Shown: positions 23,736 through 33,612 of the stretch, piece after piece | Numbering within the stretch: the stretch's first letter is position 1 | Layout of the letters: every line of letters starts with the position of its first letter | NCBI GenBank assembly: GCA_050084985.1 | Contig: JBITNC010000001.1 | Span: forward strand, 85,436,001 to 85,500,000 | From: Nageia nagi | Lineage: Eukaryota > Pinophyta | Reading direction: 5' to 3' | Length of the DNA stretch: 64,000 nucleotides | The notes under the pieces: model-generated | Database searches by the model: none | Seen by the model: the letters and a program-made list of their open reading frames with translations, nothing else | Told to the model about the DNA's origin: nothing | Translations under genes and position numbers: made by a program

Positions 23736-23989
23736 TTTCATCCACATGAGAATCAATTAATACACAATTGGATTTATTATAATTCAATATTCAAAGGAAT
23801 GATCAATATTACTACAAGAGCTCAAAAGTTACAAAGAAGATAGAAAATTATTTTACATAATCAACCAAATGAGGTTGTTGTACAACCACATATACATAGA
23901 CCCCAACCTCCCAAATTCTCTATGAAAGGATCTCTATATCAACAATTAAAAAATTTGCAAGTAAAAATTTCTTTATTTGAGTTACTACA

Positions 23990-24480
23990 ACAATTCAATA
24001 ACCATAGAGATGCAATGAACTAACTATTACAAATAATCAAATTGGATATAAATGATCATAAAAGATTTGTGTCTTTTATATGAAATATTAAAACAAGTCA
24101 AAAACCCACTATTATTTTCTATGATCATGAAGTAAAACATTCAAATGAGACACATGGTGAAGATCCACCTTTGCATATCATAGCTAAGGTAGATGGGAAG
24201 GCTTTTAAGAGAATATTAATTGATGAAGGTTCAATGATAAATATTATTTCAAACACTGCATATAAGAATTTGAATATTTTATTTTCACATATTTATGCAC
24301 CAAATATATATCTAAAAGCATTCAATGATGTTTTATGTTCAACAATAGGATCAATTTTATTTCCTATCATTGTAGGATCTAAAATAGTGCAAACAGTATT
24401 GCAAGTAATCAAAGAAGACATAACCTAATATAACATTCTTTTGGGGATACCTTGGTTAGGGATATATAATTTTTCCCATC
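23990..24480 (+). pseudogene. Tat B aspartic protease remnant
   Basis: PPLHIIAKVDGKAFKRILID leads to EGSMINIISNTAYKNLNI (about 24168-24280), the retropepsin active-site region; intact Tat proteases have VLIDxGSxxNIxS. The Asp remains but Thr/Ser-Gly is preceded by Glu (DEGS), so activity is doubtful. The end of the fold shows YNILLGIPWLG (normally YNxLLGRPWLH) at about 24430-24462, after one stop. An 86-codon open stretch survives (24171-24428). Confidence 0.8.
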
Positions 24481-25480
24481 AACATATCATAATGTTTTGA
24501 ATTATATTCATAAGGGTGTGGTACATTGTGTGCTTGGAGATGAAAACCCATATTCACACTGTAATAGTGTGCATTTACCAAAAGAAGTAGCTTTACCATC
24601 TATTCATTATTTTACAATACCAATACCACCAGAAAGACCATCAATTTTTGGGGTGGGTAATAATAATTCTTTGTTGAGCACTTTAAAAGAAAAACATGTT
24701 ATTAATCAAGAATCATCTAAAACTCAACAAAAAATTAATAATGATTCATAACTAAAGATAAAACCCACATCATAAGAAAAATGTACTTTGGAGGAAAGAG
24801 CACGTAAATTGGATGAATTAAAAAAATCTTCTTCATCAAAAATTCCATCTCCCATGGATACATTACTAGAGAGTAATGATTCTCATGAAGATGCTAAGTC
24901 ATTAAATGTATATCTAGTAATGATAAAACTGCTAGATTATGGTATAGAGAAATTTTGAATTGATGATGTTATTTTTAGTATTCTATTTACTCAAGAAATA
25001 GGAAAACCAAAATAATTCCATAGTGTAGTGGAGCAATTGGTGAAATTAGGAAAATTTCCTAATCAAACTCTCTTTGTTTATATAGGTCCTATAAAACCAC
25101 CTCTCATTTCATTACCTCAACCATATGAAGGTGTTTTCTGTAATTCATTAGAATATGTAATATTGTCTTAGGGAACATTTTATTATAAGGTAATGCCCTT
25201 CAGCCTAAAGAATGTAGGAGCTAATTAATAATGGGAAATGACATACATTTTTCATGATTACATGCATGATAGGATGGAATATTATATGGGATGTATTAAC
25301 TAAATCTAAAATCTAAGAAGATCATCCAAATATACTCATCAAAATATTCAATTGATTATTGGAGTATAGTATTCGATTAAATCCCAAGAAATATATTTTT
25401 TGGGTCACTTTAAGAAAATTATTAGTTTTTATTATCTCCAAGTGAGGGATTGAATTATATCCCAATAATATAAAAGTGAT
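24481..25480 (+). pseudogene. Tat B linker and truncated reverse transcriptase
   Basis: A linker (open at 24497-24751) with no known domain runs to about 25165. It then joins directly to GTFYYKVMPFSLKNVGAN (about 25173-25226), which belongs to the middle of RT (normally GTFCYxVMPFGLKNAGAT). The first half of RT, with the FxDxxDLNKA and first catalytic Asp motifs, is absent, so several hundred bases have been deleted. Where YVDD should follow, the frame gives EYYMGC, so both catalytic Asp residues are gone. The end of RT (FLGHFKKII) is near 25398-25425. Confidence 0.75.
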
Positions 25481-25639
25481 ATTGAATATGCTTCCCCCTT
25501 AATATATAAAGTAATTACAAAGTTTACAAGGCAAGCTATAAGATGTTTTATTTTATAGTTATCTAATAAGTGTAAACCTTTCAATAAATTTTTAAAAAAG
25601 AGGATTACATTTCATTGATGAAATGAACAAAAATAAGGA

Positions 25640-26130
25640 TTTGATGAAATAAGATGTTATATTTTATCACCTCCAATTTTAATCCCACTTAAGGAAGGAG
25701 AATCATTCCTACTCTACATGTTCGCTATAGAATCAACATTGGGAATGATGCTTGCTAAAAAGAATGAAAATAATAAGGAACAAGCTATATATTATCTCAA
25801 TAAAACCCTATTTAGTTATGAAATTAAGTACACATACATGTAAAAGTTATGTTTAGCTATTATCTTTGCAAGCAAGAAGCTGAGATATTACATGCTAAAT
25901 CATACCATGTATGTAATTGATACAGAAAATCTATTGAAATACATGATGAATAAAAATTATCAAAATACAAGGACATATAAATGGAATATGCATTTTAGTA
26001 AATTTGATTTACAATTCATAAGTCAAAAATTGATCAAAGATCAAGTCATAGATGATTTCTTGCAAAAGCACCTTTATACAATGATAAACCACTCATCCTT
26101 GAACTATTGGATGAACATGTTTTCTAATTA
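25640..26130 (+). pseudogene. Tat B first RNase H
   Basis: PPILIPLKEGESFLLYMF and LGMMLAKKNENNKEQAIYYL (about 25744-25800) are followed by KLCLAIIFASKKLRYYMLNH and ISQKLIKDQVIDDFL (about 26015-26065). These match the Tat RNase H (GxVLAQ, KEQAIYYLSK, KLCxALxWAxxRLRxYM, AIKGxAIADFLA). The part 25892-26131 is open. Frameshifts near 25830 and a stop break the rest. Confidence 0.82.
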
Positions 26131-26139
26131 GATGAGATG

Positions 26140-26640
26140 GAAATTCTTGTTGATCCTAAAGAAGATTGGGATATGATAATTTACTTTGATAGATTAAGAT
26201 GTGGAAAAAGTGGAGGTGTGAGTGTCATATTTGTTACACTATAGGGGATCCCATAAGTTATTTCTTCATACTTAATTTTTCATGTACAAATAACAAAGAT
26301 GAGTATGAAGCTTTGATATTATCCATAAAGATAACCATGAAATTGAAACTAAGAAAGGTTAAATTTATTGGTGATTTGTTGTTAATCATAAATTAAGTGA
26401 AAGGGATTTTTCAATGTAAAGAACTTTTACTTCAAAAGTTTAAAAAAATGGTAGATTACCTATTACAATCAGTCAAAATATATGACCTAAAAGCAGCATC
26501 AAGATTAACTAAGAGAGTTTTTGATGTTATGGATTCAATTGGATCTTTGATACCTAAAAACTCCCATCAACAAACCATTCACATCAAGATAGTTAAAATT
26601 ACCCAATACTCATTAGAAATGGATGGAGTAGAACATGCAG
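26140..26640 (+). pseudogene. Tat B second RNase H
   Basis: DWDMIIYFDRLRCGKSGG (about 26166-26220), then FSCTNNKDEYEALILSIKIT and LRKVKFIGDLLLIIN (about 26277-26396), followed by FQCKELLLQKFKKMVDYLL. This is the same extra RNase H domain as in Tat A (normally CTNNxAEYEALIxGL, GDSQLIINQV). GDSQ reads GDLL. A stop at 26394 and a frame change near 26200 disable it. Confidence 0.83.
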
Positions 26641-27038
26641 TACTTGATATTACAATGGAAGATAAAAATTTATGGTATATCCAACTAGTGAGATTCTTAA
26701 GAGATGGAATCCTACCTATTAATTTAACAAAATTGATAAGGAAGGTACTAAAATTAAAATATTTTTGGTTTTGTATGCTAAGGGATATCTTATATTATAG
26801 ATGTTTGACAAAATATTACTTAGATGCCTAGAATAGGTGGATTCACAAATCATAATCTCATGTGCATATGATTGAATATATAGAGGCATTTTCATGGTCC
26901 CAAAATAACCAAATGAATAATGCATATGGGATATTGTTGACCAACCATGGAGCATGATTGCATAGAATATGTTAAAAAATACTTCAAATGCTAAAAAAAC
27001 ATTATAATTTATTTAATCAGCAATCATAAGCATTATAG
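26641..27038 (+). pseudogene. Tat B integrase, zinc-binding N-terminal part, up to the first long-LTR insertion
   Basis: WYIQLVRFLRDGILP and LRDILYYRCLTKYYLDA (26670-26830) are the standard lead-in to a Tat integrase (WYxDIxxYLxxGxxP, GxLYxRSxDGxLLRC). AYGILLTNHGA (about 26920-26950) corresponds to the GYYWPTM region. The reading is cut at 27038, with the target duplication TATAG at 27034-27038 repeated at 48037-48041. Confidence 0.78.
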
Positions 27039-27624
27039 TGTAACATTTCACCTATTCTTGACTTCACAAAAACTTTAAAATTTTAGATCTATATTTTTTG
27101 TTTAATTTAAACACTTGAATGATCTAGGAATGGATAAGGTGATTCATATAAGCTTATCAACCTTGCTAGCTAGTCAATACTCACATGGCAAGATTGGATA
27201 AATTTGTATTACCATGATTAGAATCCTTCTAGTATTCAATTCTCAATGATCATCCCATTGGAAGATGTCATATAGTTGACCCCACCATTTTTTTCATGAA
27301 CTATGCAATAAATATTCTAGTCATAGTGTAGTGGTTTCCTACTCAAGGCCCATATCATTTAAGAGAATGCTTGTTCACTAGGTTATGCATCTTTTTCTAT
27401 GCCAATCCTTTAATTCGTATGTGCAAATAGATTATCTTAGACAATTTTCCATATGAAATGGGTAAGCATAATCACCTATGGAATAATCATCATACTCCTA
27501 TTTGCTAAATTGCAAGAAGTATGACTACTAGTTACCTTCACTCAGTAACTACAATTTTATTGACTACTATCTTCATCTGATAAACTATCAAGGATATGAG
27601 ACACAAGTCTACCTATATCTATCA
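27039..27624 (-). repeat. Left LTR of the minus-strand element, first part
   Basis: Matches 43024-43600 of the right LTR in the same order, for example the shared CATATGAAATGGGTAAGCAT block (27450-27469, 43440-43459). Interrupted at 27624 by the chromovirus; continues at 33613. Confidence 0.92.
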
Positions 27625-28023
27625 TGTTAGGATCCCACATCCTAATATTTTAATTTTAGTATTAGTATTTTATTTAATTTTTGGCCTATATTATAAACCA
27701 TAATATTATGATTGTAAGGGCAGGGTTTGATTTTGCATTACTATTAGGGTTAGGGTTAGTTTAATATAAATAGATAGGATTATGTGAAAAAATGCATCTT
27801 GAACATTACTTTTCACTTTTGGGAGTTGTAAGGAGGTAAGCCCTCAAAGTGGCCTGTGATTCTATTACTATTCAATAAAATCCTATCCTTATCTACTATT
27901 TTGTATTATATTTATTAGTGCATGTTCTATTATTTCCATAGATAATTATCATTTTCCTATTTCAAATTGATATTTATTTCATTTCTATAATATTTTTATT
28001 TTTATATTTCTAGCATTGTAACA
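27625..28023 (+). repeat. 5' LTR of the chromovirus
   Basis: 399 bp. It begins with an inverted repeat, GTTAGGAT-CCCAC-ATCCTAAT, that could fold as a hairpin. A TATA box, AATATAAATAGAT, lies at 27763-27775 and a polyadenylation-type AATAAA at 27874-27879, giving a plausible U3-R-U5 layout. A short GGGTTAGGGTTAG motif precedes the TATA box. Confidence 0.93.
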
Positions 28024-28025
28024 TC

Positions 28026-28037
28026 TAGTATTAGAGC
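28026..28037 (+). other. Primer binding site of the chromovirus
   Basis: TAGTATTAGAGC, two transitions away from the tRNA-Met site TGGTATCAGAGC, starts two bases after the LTR. Confidence 0.8.
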
Positions 28038-28790
28038 TCTTTCCAGGGCCATTCTACTGTAGAAAAATAAAAAAATTATTCTTCTTAGAGGTTTAAGCTA
28101 GAAACCTTATATCAAAGGTTTTAAATATCTAGAAGGATATATCATTTTTGGCTAAGCACACTTTCCCATAAAGCTATGTGTGAACTAAGGTGCAAAAAAC
28201 TCTACACCAATACTAGGCCTCAGATAGAACCCTACATAGAATTAAACTCCATGTATCGACAGGTATATTGGAGACTATCTAGGTTATAAATTAAAACTAG
28301 GTAGGAAGCTATGTTAATCATCTATAAATTGTAATGCACCAACAAGTGCCATTATAAAGTTACTTATCACATAATCCATCTCTATAGCTTCTTTCCTTAC
28401 AAAATTTGGATAGGAGGGGTGTTTAGATAAGCCTACAAAGTAGATAATTCTTACACTAAAATTGTTCTTTTACACAAAAAAACCTTGATTTGGGAAGTAA
28501 AATGTATGAAACATAGTTTTTTAAAGACACCAAAAATAGCAATTCAAAGGTATCAAAAACTTAAAAGCTAAATATCTAAAAATTTGTATCATTTTAGTAG
28601 TTTTTAACAAAAGCAAATAGACCCATAGATGTACAAAAAATAAAAAATAAAATAAAATCATCATCTAGCCTATTGTGATTGTCTTTTTGAGTTGACCATT
28701 TTTAATATATTACACCCATACATTTTTTTGGGCACTTCTAAAAATAGCAATTTCTAAAAATATAAACATAAAAAATAGTTTTTTTCAAAA

Positions 28791-29960
28791 ATGGCACCTG
28801 AAATAAGATCCCAAATAACAGCACAAGCTAATCCTACCATGATGACATTTCAAATTATGATCTAACAAATGGTAGATACACTTACTAATACATTCAAGGT
28901 AGAAATCCAATAAATTCATACCCTTAATAGTAAATGTGATAGTGTTCAACTAAGTCTTAGTCACACCAATAATGCACTTAGTTCACAACAATCAGGGTAG
29001 TTAGAAAATCCATAAGGGTATCATCATAATTTTTAGAACCAACAAAGTGGTTTCATTATTCCATGCACAACCAAATTGGATTTCTCCTTGATTTGATGGA
29101 GATAATCCCATTGGCTAGATTTATAAGGTTGGATAGTATTTCACATTGAACCAAATTCTAGAGGATTTGAAGGTACAAATGGCAACTTTTCATTTGGATC
29201 ATGAGGCTCTCCAATGGCACCAATGGTACTCAAAGATGCATCTTGCTCCTTCATGGGATGAATTCACTAAAAAATTATTGATCCATTTTGATCCTAGTGA
29301 CTCTGAATATTTCAAAGGGTAATTGACCAATTTACATCAAACTACCATAGTCAAAGAATACCAAAATCAATTAGATAAATTGGCACATCACACAAAGGGG
29401 TTGGATGATGAATTTTTCACAAGTTGTTTTATCAGTAGCTTAAAGGAAGAAATTAAACCAGAGGTAAAAATGTTTAATCTTAAAACTATGATGGATTCTA
29501 TCACATTAAGAAAGCTCACTAAAGATAAAGCTAGTGGTCATCGATGAAATGCAAGACCTCTATTTACCAAAACACATAACAATTCCCATTCCTCTAATAA
29601 CACAAGTGTCCCACCATTGAATCACATAATGCAAACTAAGAAGTTAATGTGGGAGGAAATGGAAGAGCATCAAAAGAAGGGTTATGCTATAATTATTATG
29701 AGAAATTTTTTCATGGTCATTATTGTGCACAACAAAAGTTATATTTGCTTGATGTTGATGCTCCTAGTGAGGAGGAATATGAGAGTGCACTTGAAAAAGC
29801 TACAAAGAAAATTCCAAATAAGGAGGCCTTGGTTATCTCTTACAATGCATTGGCAATAATTACCACCCCTCAAACTATGAAAGTCAAAGGGTTTTTTAAA
29901 AATTACCCTCTCATAATATTGTTGGATTCGAGGAGTACTCATAATTTCATTGATCCATGA
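28791..29960 (+). pseudogene. Chromovirus gag and protease remnant
   Basis: The ATG at 28791 gives MAPEIRSQITAQANP. The capsid part includes KVGQYFTLNQILEDLKVQMA (about 29126-29180) and ALQWHQWYSKMH, then DSEYFKG and LHQTTIVKEYQNQLDKLAHH (29331-29390), typical of plant chromovirus Gag. The zinc knuckle reads CYNYYEKFFHGHYC (about 29670-29712), where CxxCxxxxxxGHxC is expected: the second Cys is Tyr. The protease active site is ILLDSRSTHNFID (29920-29956), normally LxDSGSTHNFI; the catalytic Gly is Arg, a single G to A change. Stops and frame changes separate the parts. Confidence 0.85.
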
Positions 29961-31800
29961 GTGGCTAAGGTTACTGACTGTTACATCTACCCTATAAATA
30001 ATTTTGAGGTTATGGTTGGTAATGGAGGAAAAATAGCATGTAAAGGCACATGTCATAGTTTTAAACTGAGCATGGAACACTATACTTTGAAAAGTGACAT
30101 GTACACTTTACCACTTGGGGGATGTGATATAGTTTTGGGGGTATAATGGTTGAGAAATTTGGGCACCATATAGTGGAATTTTGTAGAGATATGGATGACC
30201 TTCAAAATAGATGAATAAGAGCATACTCTTAGGGTATTATAGGGTGGATTTGTATAAGTTGTGAGCTCATATCACATGTAAAATATCCTACAAAAAATTG
30301 AAAAATGGATGCTCACACAATTATACTCCTTATTAATCACCAAATCTGAAATCATAGAGCCTAAGGATATGTAGCCCATCTTAAGTAAGCATTCAAGTAC
30401 CTTTGAGGAACTAATGGACTTATCACCCTAGCAATCATATGATCATGCTATCCAATTGGTGCTAGGAAGTCACCCACCAAACATTCATCCTTATCAATAT
30501 CCTTATTTATAGAAAAATAAAATTGAAAAATTGGTTAAGGAATTATTGGATGCAAGAGTAATCCAACCTAACATAAGCCCATATTCTTATCTAATTATAT
30601 TGGTTCATAAAAAATATGGTTCATGGCATATGTGTGTGGATTTCATGGCCCTCAATAAAATTAGCATCAAGAACAAATATCGCATCCTAATCATTGATGA
30701 ATTATTGGATGAACTACATGGGACAAGATATTTTTTTGAGTTGGACTTGCAATTTGGGTATCACAAAATATGTCTCAAGGAGGAGGATATACCAAAATTT
30801 ATATTTTGCATCCATGAGGGCCATTATGAGTTCCTGGTCATGCCTTTTGGCCTCACAAATGCTCCATCCACATTTTAAAGTTTAATGAATCAGGTGTTTC
30901 ATCCATTCCTCAAGAAGTTCATTTTAGTTTTCTTTGATGATATATTGATCTATAGTAAGACATGGAAAGAACATATGGCACATGTTAACCAAACCTTACA
31001 AATTTTGAAGGAAAAGGAACACTAGCTATATACAAAAAAATTAAAATGTTCATACAATAAGAGGGAAATTGACTACTTAGGCCATGTTATATCTAAAGAG
31101 GGAGTTAAGGTGGATCCATAAAAGATTTTTGATATGCAAAATTGATCTACTCCTAAATCTTTGAAAAGTCTTCAAGGATTCTTGGGGTTTATAGGCTATT
31201 ATTAGAAATTTTTCAAGGATTATGGTAATATTGTAGCACCTCTAACCATGTTGTTGAAAAAGAATGCTTTTCAATGGTCCCCTCAAGCTAAGGTAGCTTT
31301 CTTTAAGCTCAAGGAGGCAATGTGTACCACCCCAATATTAGCAATGCTAGATTTTTCTAAAACCTTTATGATAGAAAGTGATGCTTGTGGAGTAGGAATT
31401 AGGGTAATATTAATGCAAGAGGGTCATCCCTTGGCATTCACTAGTAGAGCACTCTTTAGAAAAAATTTGGGTAAATGCACTTATGAAAAAGAAATGCTTG
31501 CCATCATTTATGCAGTTCAATGTTGGAGACCATATCTCATTGGTCACCATTTCATCATCCTCATAGATCATCATAGTTTGGAATTTTTTATTAAGCAACA
31601 TATTTCTATGCTTGAGCAACAAAAATGGGTGACCAAACTACTAGGGTATGCTTATGATATAGTATATCGTAAAGGTAAGGAGAATATGGTTGCCAATGCT
31701 CTATCCAAAAAATTTGAAGATCAAGTAGCATTGCAAGCTCTTTCATATCCTATTCCTCAATGGTTGGATAATGTTAAATAAGAGTGGGTAGAGGATAGCT
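29961..31800 (+). pseudogene. Chromovirus protease end, reverse transcriptase and RNase H
   Basis: After CDIVLGV (30122-30142, end of the protease) the RT opens at 30531 with VKELLDARVIQPNISPYSY, then CVDFMALNKI, FFELDLQFGYHKI and VMPFGLTNAPSTF (to about 30878). The catalytic motif is VFFDDILIYS (about 30927-30956), so both Asp residues are kept. DYLGHVISKEGVKVDP (31070-31119) and LQGFLGFIGYY (31171-31203) follow. RNase H is open at 31248-31781: FMIESDACGVGI, TYEKEMLAIIYAVQCWR, IDHHSLEFFI, KGKENMVANALSKK. About seven in-frame stops remain in an otherwise largely continuous reading. RT and RNase H copy the element RNA to DNA. Confidence 0.92.
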
Positions 31801-33195
31801 CCACCCAAGAATTGCTAAAATAAATCACTCAATACCCCATGAGTAAACCACACCACACATGGCATGATGGTATTTTGAGATTCAAAATTTGAATTTTGTT
31901 ACCATCTTCTTCAAAATGTAAATCAAAAATACTTGCCAAATTACATTCCACATCTACATTAAGACATGATGGATTTTTAATAAGCAGGTGGTACAGTTGT
32001 TCTATTGGATAGGTATGAAATTGGATATCAAGCAATTTGTGGTAGCTTGTAATGTGTATCAACAACAAAAGGGTAAGACAATGGGTACTTTGGGACTCCT
32101 TCAACCTCTTCCCATACCTAACTATACATGGATCGATATCTCAATAGATTTCATTAAAGGCATTCCTAAATCCCATGGTAAGTTAGTTATTCTAGTGGTG
32201 GTTGATAAATTATCCAAATATGCTCATTTTGGTTCATTGGCTCATCCTTACAAAGTAGTGACAATGGCACAATTATTCTTGAATACAATTTTCAAACTAT
32301 ATGGCATGATAAATATGATTTTTGGTGATCATGATCCCACTTTTACAAGTCATTTTTGGTAAGAGCTTTTTAAAATTCAAGGTACCCAACTAAACATGAG
32401 CTCAGTATATCACCCACAAACTGATGGTCAAATTGAAATGATCAACAAATGCTTGGAAACATATTTACATTATTTTGGTTTAGCAAAACCTATGCATTAG
32501 TTACAATGGCTTCCCTTGGTTGAGTGGTGGTATAATACATCTTATCATTTTGCCAACAAGATGACCCCCTATGAAGTAGTGTATGGTTAAACTCCACCAA
32601 TAGTCACCTCATATGTTGTAGGTACTAGTAAAGTTTAGGTAGCTAACTTAGCTTTAGTTACTCAAGATGATATTATTCATTTGCTCAAGGATAACCTTTA
32701 GATATCCCAACACCATTTAAAATAATAGGATGATTAGCAATGTGTGGAAAGAGATTTCTAGTTAGATGACATGGTCTTTTTGAGGCAACAACCTTATCAC
32801 CAAAAATCCTTAAAAATAAAAGGCCTTTAAAAATTGGCCCCAAAGTTTTATTTTCCTTACAAGGTGTTACAATGCATTAGCTCAATTGCATACAAATTGG
32901 AGCTTCTTGCTTCTTCCAAGATTCACCTAGTGTTTCATGTCCCTTATCTCAAGAAAGTGGTTTGATCAAAGGTTCAGGTTCAAACATAATTACCTATGTT
33001 GGTGGAGGACGGATCAATGGTAGTTGTACCTAACTTAGTTCTAGATCAACATTCATGATAGCTTCATAATTGCTCCATCATAGAAGTCCTTATATAATGG
33101 CAAGGCATGGCACTAGAAGATGCAACATGGGAAATACTTCATCAACTGCAGCAATAGCTTCCACATTTTTAGCTTTGAGGAAAAAGATTCATCCC
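31801..33195 (+). pseudogene. Chromovirus integrase and decayed chromodomain
   Basis: The open stretch 31988-32362 carries MKLDIKQFVVACNVYQQQKG (zinc part, second Cys changed to Tyr), then WIDISIDFIKGIPKSHGK and VVVDKLSKYAHF, NMIFGDHDPTFTSHFW and, past a stop, MSSVYHPQTDGQIEMINKC (32396-32452), which retains the catalytic Glu. LPLVEWWYNTSYHFANKMTP follows. The C-terminal part has DDMVFLRQQPYHQKSL, and near 33060-33130 IIEVLI.WQGMALEDATWE, which matches the chromodomain consensus (EVLVxWKGLPxEEATWE). Chromodomains in these elements are known to steer insertion toward marked chromatin. Stops at several Gln/Trp positions kill it. Confidence 0.87.
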
Positions 33196-33196
33196 A

Positions 33197-33208
33197 AGAG
33201 GGGTGGCA
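33197..33208 (+). other. Polypurine tract of the chromovirus
   Basis: AGAGGGGTGGCA precedes the 3' LTR start at 33209, typical of chromoviruses. Confidence 0.85.
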
Positions 33209-33607
33209 TGTTAGGATCCCACATCCTAACATTTTAGTGTTATTATTAGCATTTTATTTAATTATCAACCTATATTGTAAATTGTAATATTGTAATTATA
33301 AGGGTGGGTCTTGATTTTGCATTACTATTAGGGTTAGGGTTAGTTTATTATAAATAGATAGAAGTGTGTGGAGAAATGCATCTTAAACATTACTTTTCAC
33401 TTTTGGGAGTTGTAAGGAGGCAGCCCCCTCCAAGCGAACTATGATTCTATTACTATTCAATAAAATTTTATCCTTATCTGCTATTTCATATTCTAATTAT
33501 CAACACATGCTCTATTATTTTCATAGATAATTATCATTTTCCTATTTCAAATTGATATTTCTTTCATTTTTGTAATATTTCCCTTTTATATTTGTAGCAT
33601 TGTAACA
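33209..33607 (+). repeat. 3' LTR of the chromovirus
   Basis: 399 bp. The starting hairpin is perfect here: GTTAGGAT and ATCCTAAC around CCCAC. TATA box TTATAAATAGAT at 33348-33359. Ends ATTGTAACA, followed by the target duplication TATCG. Confidence 0.93.
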
Positions 33608-33612
33608 TATCG

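Larger units (their letters stand above)
27625..33607 (+). mobile_element. Chromovirus-type gypsy element (5983 bp) nested in the left LTR of the minus-strand element
   Basis: Two LTRs of exactly 399 bp (27625-28023, 33209-33607), starting TGTTAGGATCCCACATCC and ending ATTGTAACA. Between them lie a tRNA-Met-like primer site, gag, protease, RT, RNase H, integrase, a decayed chromodomain and a purine tract. The flanking duplication is TATCA (27620-27624) versus TATCG (33608-33612), one transition apart. LTR-LTR differences are about 55 of 399 by hand count plus two single-base indels, so the insertion is clearly older than the first copia element. It splits the LTR of the minus-strand element, so it is younger than that one. 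Confidence 0.93.

Noticed and set aside
27745-27762. GGGTTAGGGTTAG resembling telomere repeat, in both chromovirus LTRs
   Set aside because: Only about two units, and present at the same place in both LTRs; it is part of the LTR, not an interstitial telomere.
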